Shown in pieces: positions 35,698 to 43,713 of a stretch of 64,000 bases of DNA. The first letter of the stretch is position 1, and each line of letters opens with the position of its first letter. Origin of the DNA: Halobacillus litoralis. Its GTDB lineage: Bacteria; Bacillota; Bacilli; Bacillales; Halobacillaceae. The notes under the pieces are model-generated. The model saw nothing but the letters and a program-made list of their open reading frames with translations. It ran no database searches and had not been told where the DNA came from. The translations under genes were made by a program, and so were the position numbers. Location: assembly GCF_004101865.1 (NCBI RefSeq), contig NZ_CP026118.1, positions 1,691,001 to 1,755,000 of the forward strand. The letters run 5' to 3'.

Positions 35698-36770
35698 AGA
35701 GAACTCCACCTTTCGAGAGAGGATAAGAGGCGTTCATTCTCCTCTGTTCGTTTAATCGCTAACCGCACAAACCTTCCATCAAGAGAGGGAAAATTATAGG
35801 TATGCCTTACGATGACCCCATTCTTCAGCAAAAACTCAATCATCTGCTTCGTATCTTCATGAAAGGGATCCTTCATTAAAAAGTAATTGGTTTGGGTCCT
35901 CATAGGCTGGTACCCCAGCTCTTTAAGCTTCAGAAAAAGAGATTGCTTCTCAACAGAAATCGCTTCTGCAGTCTGTTGTCGGAAACCAGAGGCATCTAAA
36001 CAATACAATCCCGCCTCTTCAGCAAATGCATTGACACTCCAAGTTGGCTGGTACGTTTTCATCTGTTTGATCAGGGAGGGATTCCCCAGCACATATCCGA
36101 GTCGCAAACCAGGAATAGCAAACATTTTCGTCAGTGATCGAAGGAGAATGACATTTGAGTTTTCCAAAACACTCGGAGAATAGAACGATTCATCTATCAC
36201 AAAGTCGTGGAATGCTTCATCTATCAATACGACGATTCCTTTTTGTTCACATCGGCAGATCAGATCCCGTAAGACGAGTGGATGGTACATGGCTCCTGTC
36301 GGATTATTTGGATGACATAGAAAGAGGACGTCAATCTTCTCCAGATAGGATTCATAATCCGATTGGTGTAAGGCAAACTGATACTGCTCTTCTAACATGA
36401 TCGGATAAATCGTGCATCCGTAGGCTTGACACGCCTTTTGGTACTCAGAAAATGTCGGCTGGACAACCCCTATATGCTTGCCTTGCCATAATTGAGCAAA
36501 TAGATATATCAGTTCGGATGCACCATTGCCTAGCAACACGTTGTCTAACGATACCTCATGGTGTTCGGCTAGTCTTTGATGCAAGCGCTCACTGTCTGGG
36601 TCAGGGTAACTATGAATTTTTCCGAGAATTTTTTCTAAATGGGATATTAATCCCTCCGGCGAACCAAATGGATTGGTATTTACGCTGAAATCAAGCAATG
36701 ACGTTGGTGGTTCCGCATTCATTTTATTATAAAGTTTAGTTGGATTCGCTCCATGTGATGGCCAATTCAA
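35685..36770 (-). CDS. cobD: L-threonine-O-3-phosphate decarboxylase (CobD)
   Basis: A 361-residue PLP enzyme of aminotransferase fold I that makes (R)-1-amino-2-propanol phosphate, the linker of the nucleotide loop. Readable motifs are LDFSVNTNPFGSPEG and NVLLGNGASELIYLFA at the N-terminus, FLCHPNNPTGAMYHP, VVLIDEAFHDFV, and LRSLTKMFAIPGLRLGYVLG with the PLP-binding lysine. A TTG start at 36770 has AGGAGG eight bases upstream and overlaps the end of cbiB by about 35 bases. Confidence 0.92.
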   Translation of the reverse strand: MNWPSHGANPTKLYNKMNAEPPTSLLDFSVNTNPFGSPEGLISHLEKILGKIHSYPDPDSERLHQRLAEHHEVSLDNVLLGNGASELIYLFAQLWQGKHIGVVQPTFSEYQKACQAYGCTIYPIMLEEQYQFALHQSDYESYLEKIDVLFLCHPNNPTGAMYHPLVLRDLICRCEQKGIVVLIDEAFHDFVIDESFYSPSVLENSNVILLRSLTKMFAIPGLRLGYVLGNPSLIKQMKTYQPTWSVNAFAEEAGLYCLDASGFRQQTAEAISVEKQSLFLKLKELGYQPMRTQTNYFLMKDPFHEDTKQMIEFLLKNGVIVRHTYNFPSLDGRFVRLAIKRTEENERLLSSLERWSSLCLP

Positions 36771-37707
36771 TTCCGATTCCTCCTAACCATAGTAATAACA
36801 TCCACATCCAGACCGTAATAGCTAAAAGATGGTTCACCTGTTCGATATGATAAGCAGCTGGGGATCTCAAGGCTTTTCCAATCTTCGGTCGTTCTGATTT
36901 TTCGCCAAAATAATAATTTATCCCCCCTAATTGCACCCCCAGAAGTAAAGCAGTCGCCGCTTCTCCCCAACCGCTGTTTGGGCTTGGATGACGCCGCGCC
37001 TGCACGGGAAGTTCCTGAAACAGCTTCTGTTTTTCTTTTATAGAAAAAGATGAAAAAAGAATCATCACAAAAGCAGTTAGCCGACTTGGAATCAAGTTAA
37101 AAAGATCATCCAATTTGGCAGAGACAAACCCAAAATCCTTAAAACGCTCATTTCTGTAGCCCACCATGGAGTCACAGGTGTTGATTGCGCGATAGGCAAT
37201 GGCAAGAGGGGCTCCTCCGATCAGGGCATAAAATAGCGGGGCTGTTACCCCATCGCTAATGTTCTCTGCCACTGTTTCTACTGTCCCTCTTACAATCTGA
37301 GGCTCTTCTAAATGATCGGTGTCACGCCCGACGATATAGGATAAATACTTTCTCGCTCTCGGAAGGTCCCCTTTCTTTAATGGACGATACACTTCCATTG
37401 CAGCTTGACGAAGTCCTTTTTCAGCAATGGTCGTCCAAATGAGTACAGCTTCCAATCCAATTGCTGCATAGTGATTCCAATCGAATAACTGCTCAACCAT
37501 CACAAAACTACTGAAAAAACAGATTCCGATGACGAGAACAGCCATAAATCCACCTTTGACTATTCTGCCTCCCCCTTGGTTCCAAACTTTTTCTAAATAC
37601 GATATCAGCTTCCCCATTCCTATGACTGGGTGAGGTATTCCTTTTGGATCACCAAACAATCGATCTAATCCATATGCAAGCGTAATGGCAATCAAGTGAG
37701 ATAGCAT
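36736..37707 (-). CDS. cbiB: Adenosylcobinamide-phosphate synthase (CbiB)
   Basis: A 323-residue membrane enzyme with the family opening ITLAYGLDRLFGDPKGIPHPVIGMGKLI, a conserved GRDTDHLEEPQIVRGTVETVAENISDGVTAPLFYALIGG, AYRAINTCDSMVGYRNERF and SPNSGWGEAA. CbiB attaches aminopropanol phosphate to adenosylcobyric acid. The ATG overlaps the stop codon of the btuD-cbiZ fusion in a TGATG arrangement, showing tight coupling. Several hydrophobic helices are evident. Confidence 0.94.
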   Translation of the reverse strand: MLSHLIAITLAYGLDRLFGDPKGIPHPVIGMGKLISYLEKVWNQGGGRIVKGGFMAVLVIGICFFSSFVMVEQLFDWNHYAAIGLEAVLIWTTIAEKGLRQAAMEVYRPLKKGDLPRARKYLSYIVGRDTDHLEEPQIVRGTVETVAENISDGVTAPLFYALIGGAPLAIAYRAINTCDSMVGYRNERFKDFGFVSAKLDDLFNLIPSRLTAFVMILFSSFSIKEKQKLFQELPVQARRHPSPNSGWGEAATALLLGVQLGGINYYFGEKSERPKIGKALRSPAAYHIEQVNHLLAITVWMWMLLLWLGGIGIELAITWSESN

Positions 37708-39173
37708 CAGGCCTCACCTCGTCGTTTTAAATAGCGTTCAATCGCAAGCTTTGTCGTGTCAAACACAGCCCTGCCTATCACCCTTCCTAAAGGGGAAATG
37801 GAACCACCATATTCTAGTCTCTTACCTTGCTGGGTGCTTCCGATTAATGTACTGTCCGTCGATGTTCCGGTCGCAAGCGTCCCAGATACATCATCCCGAA
37901 TATTAAGCTCCACCATTGCTTTCACCTTAGCCTCTGTTGCTGTCATCACCGATTGCACGTAAGCCTGCTCTGACAAATCACCATCTACGAAAATCCACGT
38001 GTTGATCGTTCCTGGTACAGCTTGTTGAATATGCTGATTTGCGTGGATCACATCTACGGCATTGCTTGTACCTGCTGTCACTACTACGAGCACTCGGAAT
38101 CCGTCACCCTCTATGACTTTATCACAGACATCTTCGACCATCGCTGCGGTCATCATTCCTAGCGTCTCATATGTCTGATAGCCTTGTTCATCCGCATAAT
38201 CTTCGAGGTACGCAACAGGATTTTCACAATTAAATGACTGGTCGACATGAAGATTGATAAAATGGCGGTACCATCCGAATCCTGGGTGCAATACTGCAGA
38301 AGAATAACATTTCAAGGGTGATGGACTATGGTAATAAACTCGATCAGAACAGATATCAAGATAGTTGGGGTCTACACTTACTTTTTCTATGTTACCTGTA
38401 TAAGAAGGTACGACATTCGTGAGAGGTTTAGAGAAATAAGGGTGAGCATGAACGTTAATGCTCGACTGGTAAACTTCAGATAACTTAGTCCCCTCCAATA
38501 CTTTTTCCGGGGTATGGAATGCTCTTACTCGCCCCTCTTCTAAAAGCAGGAGTCGATCACAATACAGGCTGGCCAGATTCAAGTCGTGGAAAATCGCAAT
38601 GACTGTCAGGCTTTCTTGAATGGACATCTCCTTTAACGCGTCTAACATGTTTTTTTGATAACTGAAATCCAAATGATTGGTCGGCTCGTCCAATAACAGG
38701 ATTTGAGGCTGTTGAGCCAGCGCCTGGGCCAGGAATACTCGCTGTCGTTCCCCGCCACTCAAAGATAGCAGTAATTTATTACGAAATCGCTTTATACCTG
38801 TTTGCTCCATTACTTTATCTACAATGTTGTAATCCTCAACCTTCCAATGTTTAAATAGCCCTTTCTGATAAGGGTACCGCCCCATTAATACCGTCTGCTC
38901 GACACTGAAGGAAAAGGATAGTTGATGATGTTGCGGGAGTACGGCCATTTCCCTGGCCATTTCCTTAGATGTCAAAGCATCTGCCGCACGTCCATCAATG
39001 AGAATTTCCCCACGTACTTTAGAAAGAGTTTGATTTAAAGCTTTTAAAAGAGTTGTTTTCCCGCTCCCATTAGGACCGATGATGCCCAATACTTCTCCTT
39101 TTTGAACCAAAAAGGAAACATCACGTAAAATATCTTTTTCATAGCCCGCGTAAAGATGATTGACCTCAATCAT
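37707..39173 (-). CDS. Cobalamin ABC transporter ATPase fused to CbiZ amidohydrolase
   Basis: A 488-residue fusion. Residues 1 to about 255 are a BtuD/FecE-type ABC ATPase with Walker A GPNGSGKTTLLKAL, signature LSGGERQRVFLAQAL, Walker B ILLLDEPTNHLD and the switch histidine in AIFHDLNLAS. Residues from about 265 are CbiZ, an adenosylcobinamide amidohydrolase that removes the aminopropanol arm so that scavenged corrinoids can be rebuilt. Typical stretches are SSAVLHPGFGWYRHFINLHVD, TLGMMTAAMVEDVC and VVVTAGTSNAVD. The fusion couples import to remodelling. It overlaps btuC by four bases and cbiB by one. Confidence 0.92.
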   Translation of the reverse strand: MIEVNHLYAGYEKDILRDVSFLVQKGEVLGIIGPNGSGKTTLLKALNQTLSKVRGEILIDGRAADALTSKEMAREMAVLPQHHQLSFSFSVEQTVLMGRYPYQKGLFKHWKVEDYNIVDKVMEQTGIKRFRNKLLLSLSGGERQRVFLAQALAQQPQILLLDEPTNHLDFSYQKNMLDALKEMSIQESLTVIAIFHDLNLASLYCDRLLLLEEGRVRAFHTPEKVLEGTKLSEVYQSSINVHAHPYFSKPLTNVVPSYTGNIEKVSVDPNYLDICSDRVYYHSPSPLKCYSSAVLHPGFGWYRHFINLHVDQSFNCENPVAYLEDYADEQGYQTYETLGMMTAAMVEDVCDKVIEGDGFRVLVVVTAGTSNAVDVIHANQHIQQAVPGTINTWIFVDGDLSEQAYVQSVMTATEAKVKAMVELNIRDDVSGTLATGTSTDSTLIGSTQQGKRLEYGGSISPLGRVIGRAVFDTTKLAIERYLKRRGEA

Positions 39174-40234
39174 TCCGATTGTCCTCCTCTCCGTCGTCTA
39201 ACTAAAATAAAGGCAAACATCGGGGCTCCAATTAAGGCTGTCACAACTCCTATCGGCATTTCCGATGGAGATATGATCGTACGAGCAAATAGATCAGCCA
39301 AGATTAAAAAGGTACTGCCGTTTAAGATACAAAGTGGAATCAAATGACGATGGTCACTTCCGAAAAGTTTCCGACAAATATGAGGAATAACGAGTCCGAC
39401 AAATCCTATTGTTCCGGAAACTGCGACTGCTGCCCCTGTTAAAATCGATGCACCGATTAATACCATATACTTCTGACGTTCTACATTGACACCTAACTGC
39501 TTGGCGCGTTCTTCTCCAAATGTCATCGCATTCAATTCTTGCCCTGTTACCATCAGAAGAAGGACTCCCACCACGAAGAATGGAAGCATCAGATAAACAT
39601 AGTCCCATCCGCGCATTCCCACACTTCCTAAAAGCCAGTTCACAATTTGCCGGAGCTCTTCTCCCGTCAGTGAAATCATTAACGAGATCAGTGACCCTAA
39701 GAAGGAACTGAAGATGATCCCGGTTAAAATAATCGTCGTCATTGACATGGAACGGTCGACTAATCTAGTAAAGCTGACGACAAGAACAATCGTTGCTATC
39801 GCAGCTAAAATGCTTACAGCCGGCAAGGTAAATCCGCCTGCAAAGGGAAGAGTGATTCCTAAAAACAGCACAGCCACAGCTCCGACTGAGGCACCGGAAG
39901 AAACTCCTAGTGTATAAGGATCAGCGAGTGGGTTTTTCAACAGTCCTTGAAAGACTGCACCTGCTAAGGCCAATGCCCCGCCAACAAGCGCAGCCAGGAT
40001 CACTCTAGGCAGTCGGATATTAAGAATGATCGCTTTCTGCATGTCATCGATGCCTTCTGTCATATGTAAAAAAGGAAGCAATTGTTCACCTATAATGCGA
40101 GCAATAACCTCAAATGAGATCGATACGCTTCCTATCGATGTTCCTAGAAACATACAAAACACTAAAACTAATAAGCTAGCACTATATTGAAACGATTTAT
40201 TCACTGAAAACTTCTGGATAGATAGCTTCTCCAA
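39170..40234 (-). CDS. btuC: Cobalamin ABC transporter permease (BtuC/FecCD family)
   Basis: A 354-residue permease of the FecCD/BtuC family with about ten hydrophobic segments. Diagnostic pieces are ILNIRLPRVILAALVGGALALAGAVFQGLLKNPLADPYTLGVSSGASVGAV, IVNWLLGSVGMRGWDYV, GEERAKQLGVNVER and GTIGFVGLVIPHICRKLFGSDHR, the last being the coupling-helix region. It forms the membrane channel for the BtuF-bound corrinoid and pairs with the BtuD-CbiZ ATPase. Its start overlaps the end of btuF by about 38 bases. Confidence 0.92.
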   Translation of the reverse strand: MEKLSIQKFSVNKSFQYSASLLVLVFCMFLGTSIGSVSISFEVIARIIGEQLLPFLHMTEGIDDMQKAIILNIRLPRVILAALVGGALALAGAVFQGLLKNPLADPYTLGVSSGASVGAVAVLFLGITLPFAGGFTLPAVSILAAIATIVLVVSFTRLVDRSMSMTTIILTGIIFSSFLGSLISLMISLTGEELRQIVNWLLGSVGMRGWDYVYLMLPFFVVGVLLLMVTGQELNAMTFGEERAKQLGVNVERQKYMVLIGASILTGAAVAVSGTIGFVGLVIPHICRKLFGSDHRHLIPLCILNGSTFLILADLFARTIISPSEMPIGVVTALIGAPMFAFILVRRRRGGQSE

Positions 40235-41198
40235 GTTCCCTTACCCCTTTAACTAAACGAGGCCCCGGACGTGTGACAAGATCCGAATGGACATCATAGA
40301 CCTGCTCTTTTTCAACAGCTGGAACAGAACCCCATCCATCACGACTCAACACCTTTTTCTTCGAGTTCTCTGTATAATAGCCATACGTTGTAATAATAAC
40401 TTCTGGCTGTAATTCAACAATCGCCTCGTTATTCATTTTGAACCAATCTTCTTGGTCACCGACTACGTTATCCGCGTTGATGGCTTGAAGCATTCCATTT
40501 AGGAACGTTCCTTTTCCGCCACTATAGATTTCAGGGGCTGGTGCCACTTCGATAAATACGTTCTTCTTGTCTTCTTCAGCTATTCCGCTGGCCTTTTCTT
40601 TGATCACTTCTAAGTCTTCTTTCATACCAGTCACGATTTCTTCAGCTTTGTCAGAGGTTCCAGTAATACTCCCTATTGTTTGTATACTCTCGTACACTGC
40701 ATCAAAAGACGTCGCATCCTGGACAACGAACACCTTCACTCCAGTATTACGAAGCTGCTTTAAAGCTTGTTCCGAGTTATGCGCACCTGACGCATGAGCC
40801 AACACTAAATCAGGTTTTAACGAGAGAATCTTCTCCACATTTAAATCCTGCCCGCCAATCTTTTCTTTTTCCGTCACCTCATCGGGATAATTCGCAAAAT
40901 CACTTACCCCGACTACTTCTTCAGCCAATCCTAATGTGAAAAGGATCTCCCCATTACTCGGTATGGTGCTGATTATTTTCTCGGGTTCTTCCTCAAATGT
41001 CACTTCATGATTCAATGCATCTGTTACGGTTAATGGATAAGATGTATCTGTTTCTTCTCCGCTATTTGTCTGTTCTTCTGTTTTTTCTTGAGAGTTATCA
41101 CTCGTCGAGCTTGCTTCTTCATTCCCCCCAGAGGCACAGCCGGCTAATAATCCTATAACCAGAAATAAGGGTAATAATTTCTTCCAAATTCGGTTCAA
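40197..41198 (-). CDS. btuF: Cobalamin-binding lipoprotein (BtuF-like)
   Basis: A protein of about 333 residues, a periplasmic-binding-protein-type receptor anchored as a lipoprotein. The signal peptide is followed by the lipobox LLAGC, then a Ser/Glu-rich linker. The body carries YPLTVTDALNHEVTFEEEPEKIIST, VVGVSDFANYPDEVTEKEKIGG and VVGDQEDWFKMNNEAIVELQPEVIITTYG, typical of corrinoid/siderophore receptors. The frame opens at 41240 inside the riboswitch terminator, but TTG at 41198 has AAAGGAGG eight bases upstream and is the credible start. It is the first gene of the operon. It captures corrinoids outside the membrane. Confidence 0.9.
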   Translation of the reverse strand: MNRIWKKLLPLFLVIGLLAGCASGGNEEASSTSDNSQEKTEEQTNSGEETDTSYPLTVTDALNHEVTFEEEPEKIISTIPSNGEILFTLGLAEEVVGVSDFANYPDEVTEKEKIGGQDLNVEKILSLKPDLVLAHASGAHNSEQALKQLRNTGVKVFVVQDATSFDAVYESIQTIGSITGTSDKAEEIVTGMKEDLEVIKEKASGIAEEDKKNVFIEVAPAPEIYSGGKGTFLNGMLQAINADNVVGDQEDWFKMNNEAIVELQPEVIITTYGYYTENSKKKVLSRDGWGSVPAVEKEQVYDVHSDLVTRPGPRLVKGVRELGEAIYPEVFSE

Positions 41199-41228
41199 AA
41201 TTAACTCCTCCTTTTGTCTTTTGCACAC

Positions 41229-41260
41229 AAAAAAACACATCTTTTGATAAAAAGATGTGC
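41229..41260 (-). terminator. Intrinsic terminator of the cobalamin riboswitch
   Basis: On the minus strand, CACATCTTTT pairs with AAAAGATGTG around TATC and is followed by TTTTTTTG. It lies between the aptamer and the btuF ribosome site and is the probable expression platform. Confidence 0.88.
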
Positions 41261-41345
41261 ACTATCAGGAGCTCACTACCTACAAAGGGGCTCCTAATCT
41301 TCTCGACACACCTCCCTATCCGCGTAGGTTAAATTGGTGTAAAAA

Positions 41346-41480
41346 GCAGGTAGGTCTCCTGACTTCAGATTATCGCTTCCTTGCCCCTTCCCATGCTTGA
41401 TAAGCACAGTGGACCAGCAAAGTTACTCCCTGTCACAGTGGCGGGACCGTGTTGGATTTGCACCAACTTCCCTTTTAAGC
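41346..41480 (-). promoter_or_regulatory. Cobalamin riboswitch aptamer
   Basis: The minus strand shows GGGAAGTTGGTGCAAATCCA, the core CCCGCCACTGTGACAGGGAG, CTGGTCCACTG, GGGAAGGGGCAAGGAAG and finally the B12 box AAGTCAGGAGACCTACC (41349-41365). These are the conserved elements of the adenosylcobalamin riboswitch in standard order. With the terminator it would switch off the 13-gene operon from btuF to cblS when coenzyme B12 is plentiful. Confidence 0.95.
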
Positions 41481-41520
41481 CATTGAAATAATAAAACGGC
41501 GCCTACTTTTCCAATATGTA

Positions 41521-42060
41521 ATTACTTTTTCATTGTAAACGATATTGACCGAAATTGCTCACTTTTTCAACTAAATGGGGAAAGGTTCCACTTAATAAAA
41601 GTATGCACCTCTAAAATTAGCCTCCTCAAGCTAAAGACTTGATTCATAATAAATTATTCCCTTCTGCCAACTCCAAATTTTTATGGATTTGGCTACACTT
41701 GTTTTTTCTCTGCCTTTCATAATCCCTTAATACTTTTAAAGCCGGTTTTCTTTTAAAAAAAGATAGCCGCCATATTCAACCAACCCACCAAACCCTAAAT
41801 CCCCCCATTACCCAAGCGATTGTCACTGAATTCTACTATAGAAAACAAAAAACAAAGTGGGGTGAAACTGGGAAGAGAAACAAAACCTACTCTCAAAACA
41901 GAATCTGTGGAGAGCATGGCGGAGAAAAAGAATCAATCCAGTTCTGTTTTGAATCAGGTATGGATTATGTAAGCTGCTCCCCTTTCCGTGTTCCTTATTT
42001 GTAGTTTCAATAACTGCTTCTATGGTTCGATTTTTACCCACGGATTTCCATAAAAAAGAA
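41521..42060. other. Intergenic region upstream of the cobalamin operon, no gene recognised
   Basis: About 540 bases. The left end must contain the operon promoter; TTTACA with a weak TATTGG downstream on the minus strand near 41510-41540 is a possible but unproven match. A 72-codon minus-strand frame at 41823-42041 has no ribosome site and unlikely composition. Nothing else was recognised. Confidence 0.4.
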
Positions 42061-42365
42061 TAAGCCTCTCAAAAGTTCTGTGAACTAATGAAAGGCTAAC
42101 TATTATATTTATTTTTCCTTTTTGAATGACAAGAAGTATGTCAATCAGGGTTTAAACAGGTAACAAACCCATTCATATCAGGTCTTTGGGCGTTATCACA
42201 TCATGCCGCCCATTCACTCGGCTAATTAAAAGGACAATAATTAGACCGACAGAATCTTGTTATACCAAGGTTTCCATCGCAAAGTTAATTTATAAACCAC
42301 AATGAGTTTTAATACTTTATGAACAGTATCCAGTCATAATCCAGTCACCAAAAACATTACATAGA
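42061..42365. repeat. Attachment-like repeat module with intact groEL-end-like core
   Basis: It begins with a hairpin relic (AAGCCTCTCAAAAGTT) and continues with GAATGACAAGAAGTATGTCA and GGGCGTTATCACATCATGCC. The core TCACATCATGCCGCCCAT (42196-42213) on the minus strand reads Met-Gly-Gly-Met-Met-stop, the usual end of groEL. It then has ACAATAATTAGACC, CCAAGGTTTCCATCGCAAAG, GTTTTAATACTTTATGAACA and CAGTCATAATCCAGTC. The whole copy parallels 25084-25385 and 53530-53815. No groEL coding sequence is attached. Confidence 0.75.
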
Positions 42366-42417
42366 TTTGAAACAATGGCTTTTTTACCGTTTGTACTAAT
42401 GCATTTTTAAAATGTTT

Positions 42418-42643
42418 TGGTTCACAAACTAGAAGTAGCTACTAACGTCTGGAACTCTAGTTTTTTATGTCTATTCCATCACTTTCCCATTCATCCGTTC
42501 AACCCATTGATGGAGAAGGTTATTATACTTGGCCAAATTTTTGCGGATTTTAATGGCCACTTCTTCCTTTTAGGTATGGACGGTCAAATTACGATCATTG
42601 ACCATTTCCAAAGCTAGAACGGCATCCTCATCCTCCAACAAGT
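42418..42643 (-). pseudogene. Relic of the HEPN (hepT-like) gene, C-terminal part
   Basis: Nearly identical to the end of the intact HEPN gene at 54367-54545, with TCATCCGTTCAACCCATTGA, GAGAAGGTTATTATACTTGG and CATTTCCAAAGCTAGAACGG in common. The reading frame is broken near a CTTCC/CTTCA difference, and homology ends abruptly after CCTCCAACAAGTGG. A diverged terminator relic precedes it. Confidence 0.8.
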
Positions 42644-42764
42644 GGCTGTTTACAAAATAATAAAAAGTTGTTTAACAACTGTTTATTGTTTGGAATAAAG
42701 GAGTTTAACGGTAGTGGATATACTTTGGTTGTGATTTTATATTAATTCAAAAGGAGCAATTAAA

Positions 42765-42953
42765 ATGAACAATATCTTATTTATGCCTTTATTGTCCATT
42801 CCCTCTGGGCATCATGACGCTGCGGCCATGCTCGACGACGTCCCCAGCGCGTTCCCGGCGGGGAAATTCACGGTTGTGATGGGTTCGGGCAAGTCGACGA
42901 TGACAATATGTAGTAATCAGGTTTGGAGGTGGGACCATGGGAGTACCTTATAA
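42765..42953 (+). pseudogene. Chimeric remnant: glycosyltransferase start joined to a deleted ABC ATPase segment
   Basis: The frame opens behind AAAGGAGC with MNNILFMPLLSIPSGHHDAA, which resembles the N-terminus of MGDG-synthase-type glycosyltransferases (I-L-F-x-P-L-L-x-x-x-S-G-H-H). From about 42825 the sequence becomes G+C rich and matches the beginning of the next ABC ATPase gene, including GCTGCGGCCATGCT, TTCCCGGCGGGGAA and GGTTCGGGCAAGTCGACGAT, but with internal deletions. The Walker A is shortened to VVMGSGKST. A non-functional product is likely. It shows that foreign DNA was joined inside an older glycosyltransferase gene. Confidence 0.6.
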
Positions 42954-43713
42954 ACGGCAGTCCGGGAGCGCTCTGTCAGCCAATGCTGATGAAGCTGCGG
43001 CCATGCTAGTCGGCGCAGTTAAGCGATACGGCTCTGGCGAGTCGGCCGTCGTCGCGCTCGACGACGTCACCATCGCGTTCCCGGCGGGGAAGTTCACGGC
43101 TGTGATGGGACCGTCGGGTTCGGGCAAGTCGACGATGATGCACTGCGCCGCCGGGTTGGATCAACTGACGTCGGGTCGCGCATTCGTTGGCAGCACCGAT
43201 TTGTCGACCCTCGACGACCGCGAGTTGACCAGACTGCGCCGAGAACAGATCGGGTTCGTGTTCCAGACGTTCAATCTCGCTGAGACCCTCACGGTCGAGG
43301 AGAACATCTGCCTGCCTTTAACGTTGTCGGGCCGGCAGCCGAGCGATGGAGTGCTCGATCAGGTCGTGTCGATGCTGCGCCTCGGTGATCGCATGCATCA
43401 TCGGCCGGCGGAGCTCTCGGGCGGCCAGCAACAGCGCGTCGCCGTCGCCCGGGCGCTGGTCGCCCAGCCACAGGTGGTGTTCGCCGATGAGCCCACCGGC
43501 AACCTCGACACCCTGTCCGGACATGAGATCCTCGGATACCTGCGATCAGCGGTCGACAAGCATCATCAGTCGATCGTGGTAGTCACGCACGATCCCAACG
43601 CCGCTGCCTGGGCGGACCAAGTCGTGTTCGTCGTCGACGGCAAAGTGCACGACGTGATGGATCGCCCGTCAGCCGATTCGGTGCTCGACGTGATGAAGGG
43701 GCTGGGACGATGA
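42937..43713 (+). CDS. ABC transporter ATP-binding protein, actinobacterial-type (MacB/LolD-like)
   Basis: A 258-residue ATPase with Walker [11 protein letters not shown] (residues 58-66), the Q-loop FVFQTFNL, signature [15 protein letters not shown], Walker [13 protein letters not shown] and switch histidine VVVTHDPN. It belongs to the MacB/LolD/FtsE type that powers FtsX-like permeases. The third codon positions are almost all G or C, unlike any neighbour, so the gene probably came from a high-G+C actinobacterium. The first 15 or so codons look host-like, and GGAGGT six bases before the ATG is a good Bacillus ribosome site, so the foreign gene seems to have acquired a local start. It overlaps the permease gene by four bases. 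Confidence 0.9.
   Translation: MGVPYKRQSGSALSANADEAAAMLVGAVKRYGSGESAVVALDDVTIAFPAGKFTAVMGPSGSGKSTMMHCAAGLDQLTSGRAFVGSTDLSTLDDRELTRLRREQIGFVFQTFNLAETLTVEENICLPLTLSGRQPSDGVLDQVVSMLRLGDRMHHRPAELSGGQQQRVAVARALVAQPQVVFADEPTGNLDTLSGHEILGYLRSAVDKHHQSIVVVTHDPNAAAWADQVVFVVDGKVHDVMDRPSADSVLDVMKGLGR

Noticed and set aside
41823..42041. A 72-residue minus-strand frame upstream of the cobalamin riboswitch
   Set aside because: No ribosome site, unusual composition, and no similarity that I can recognise.
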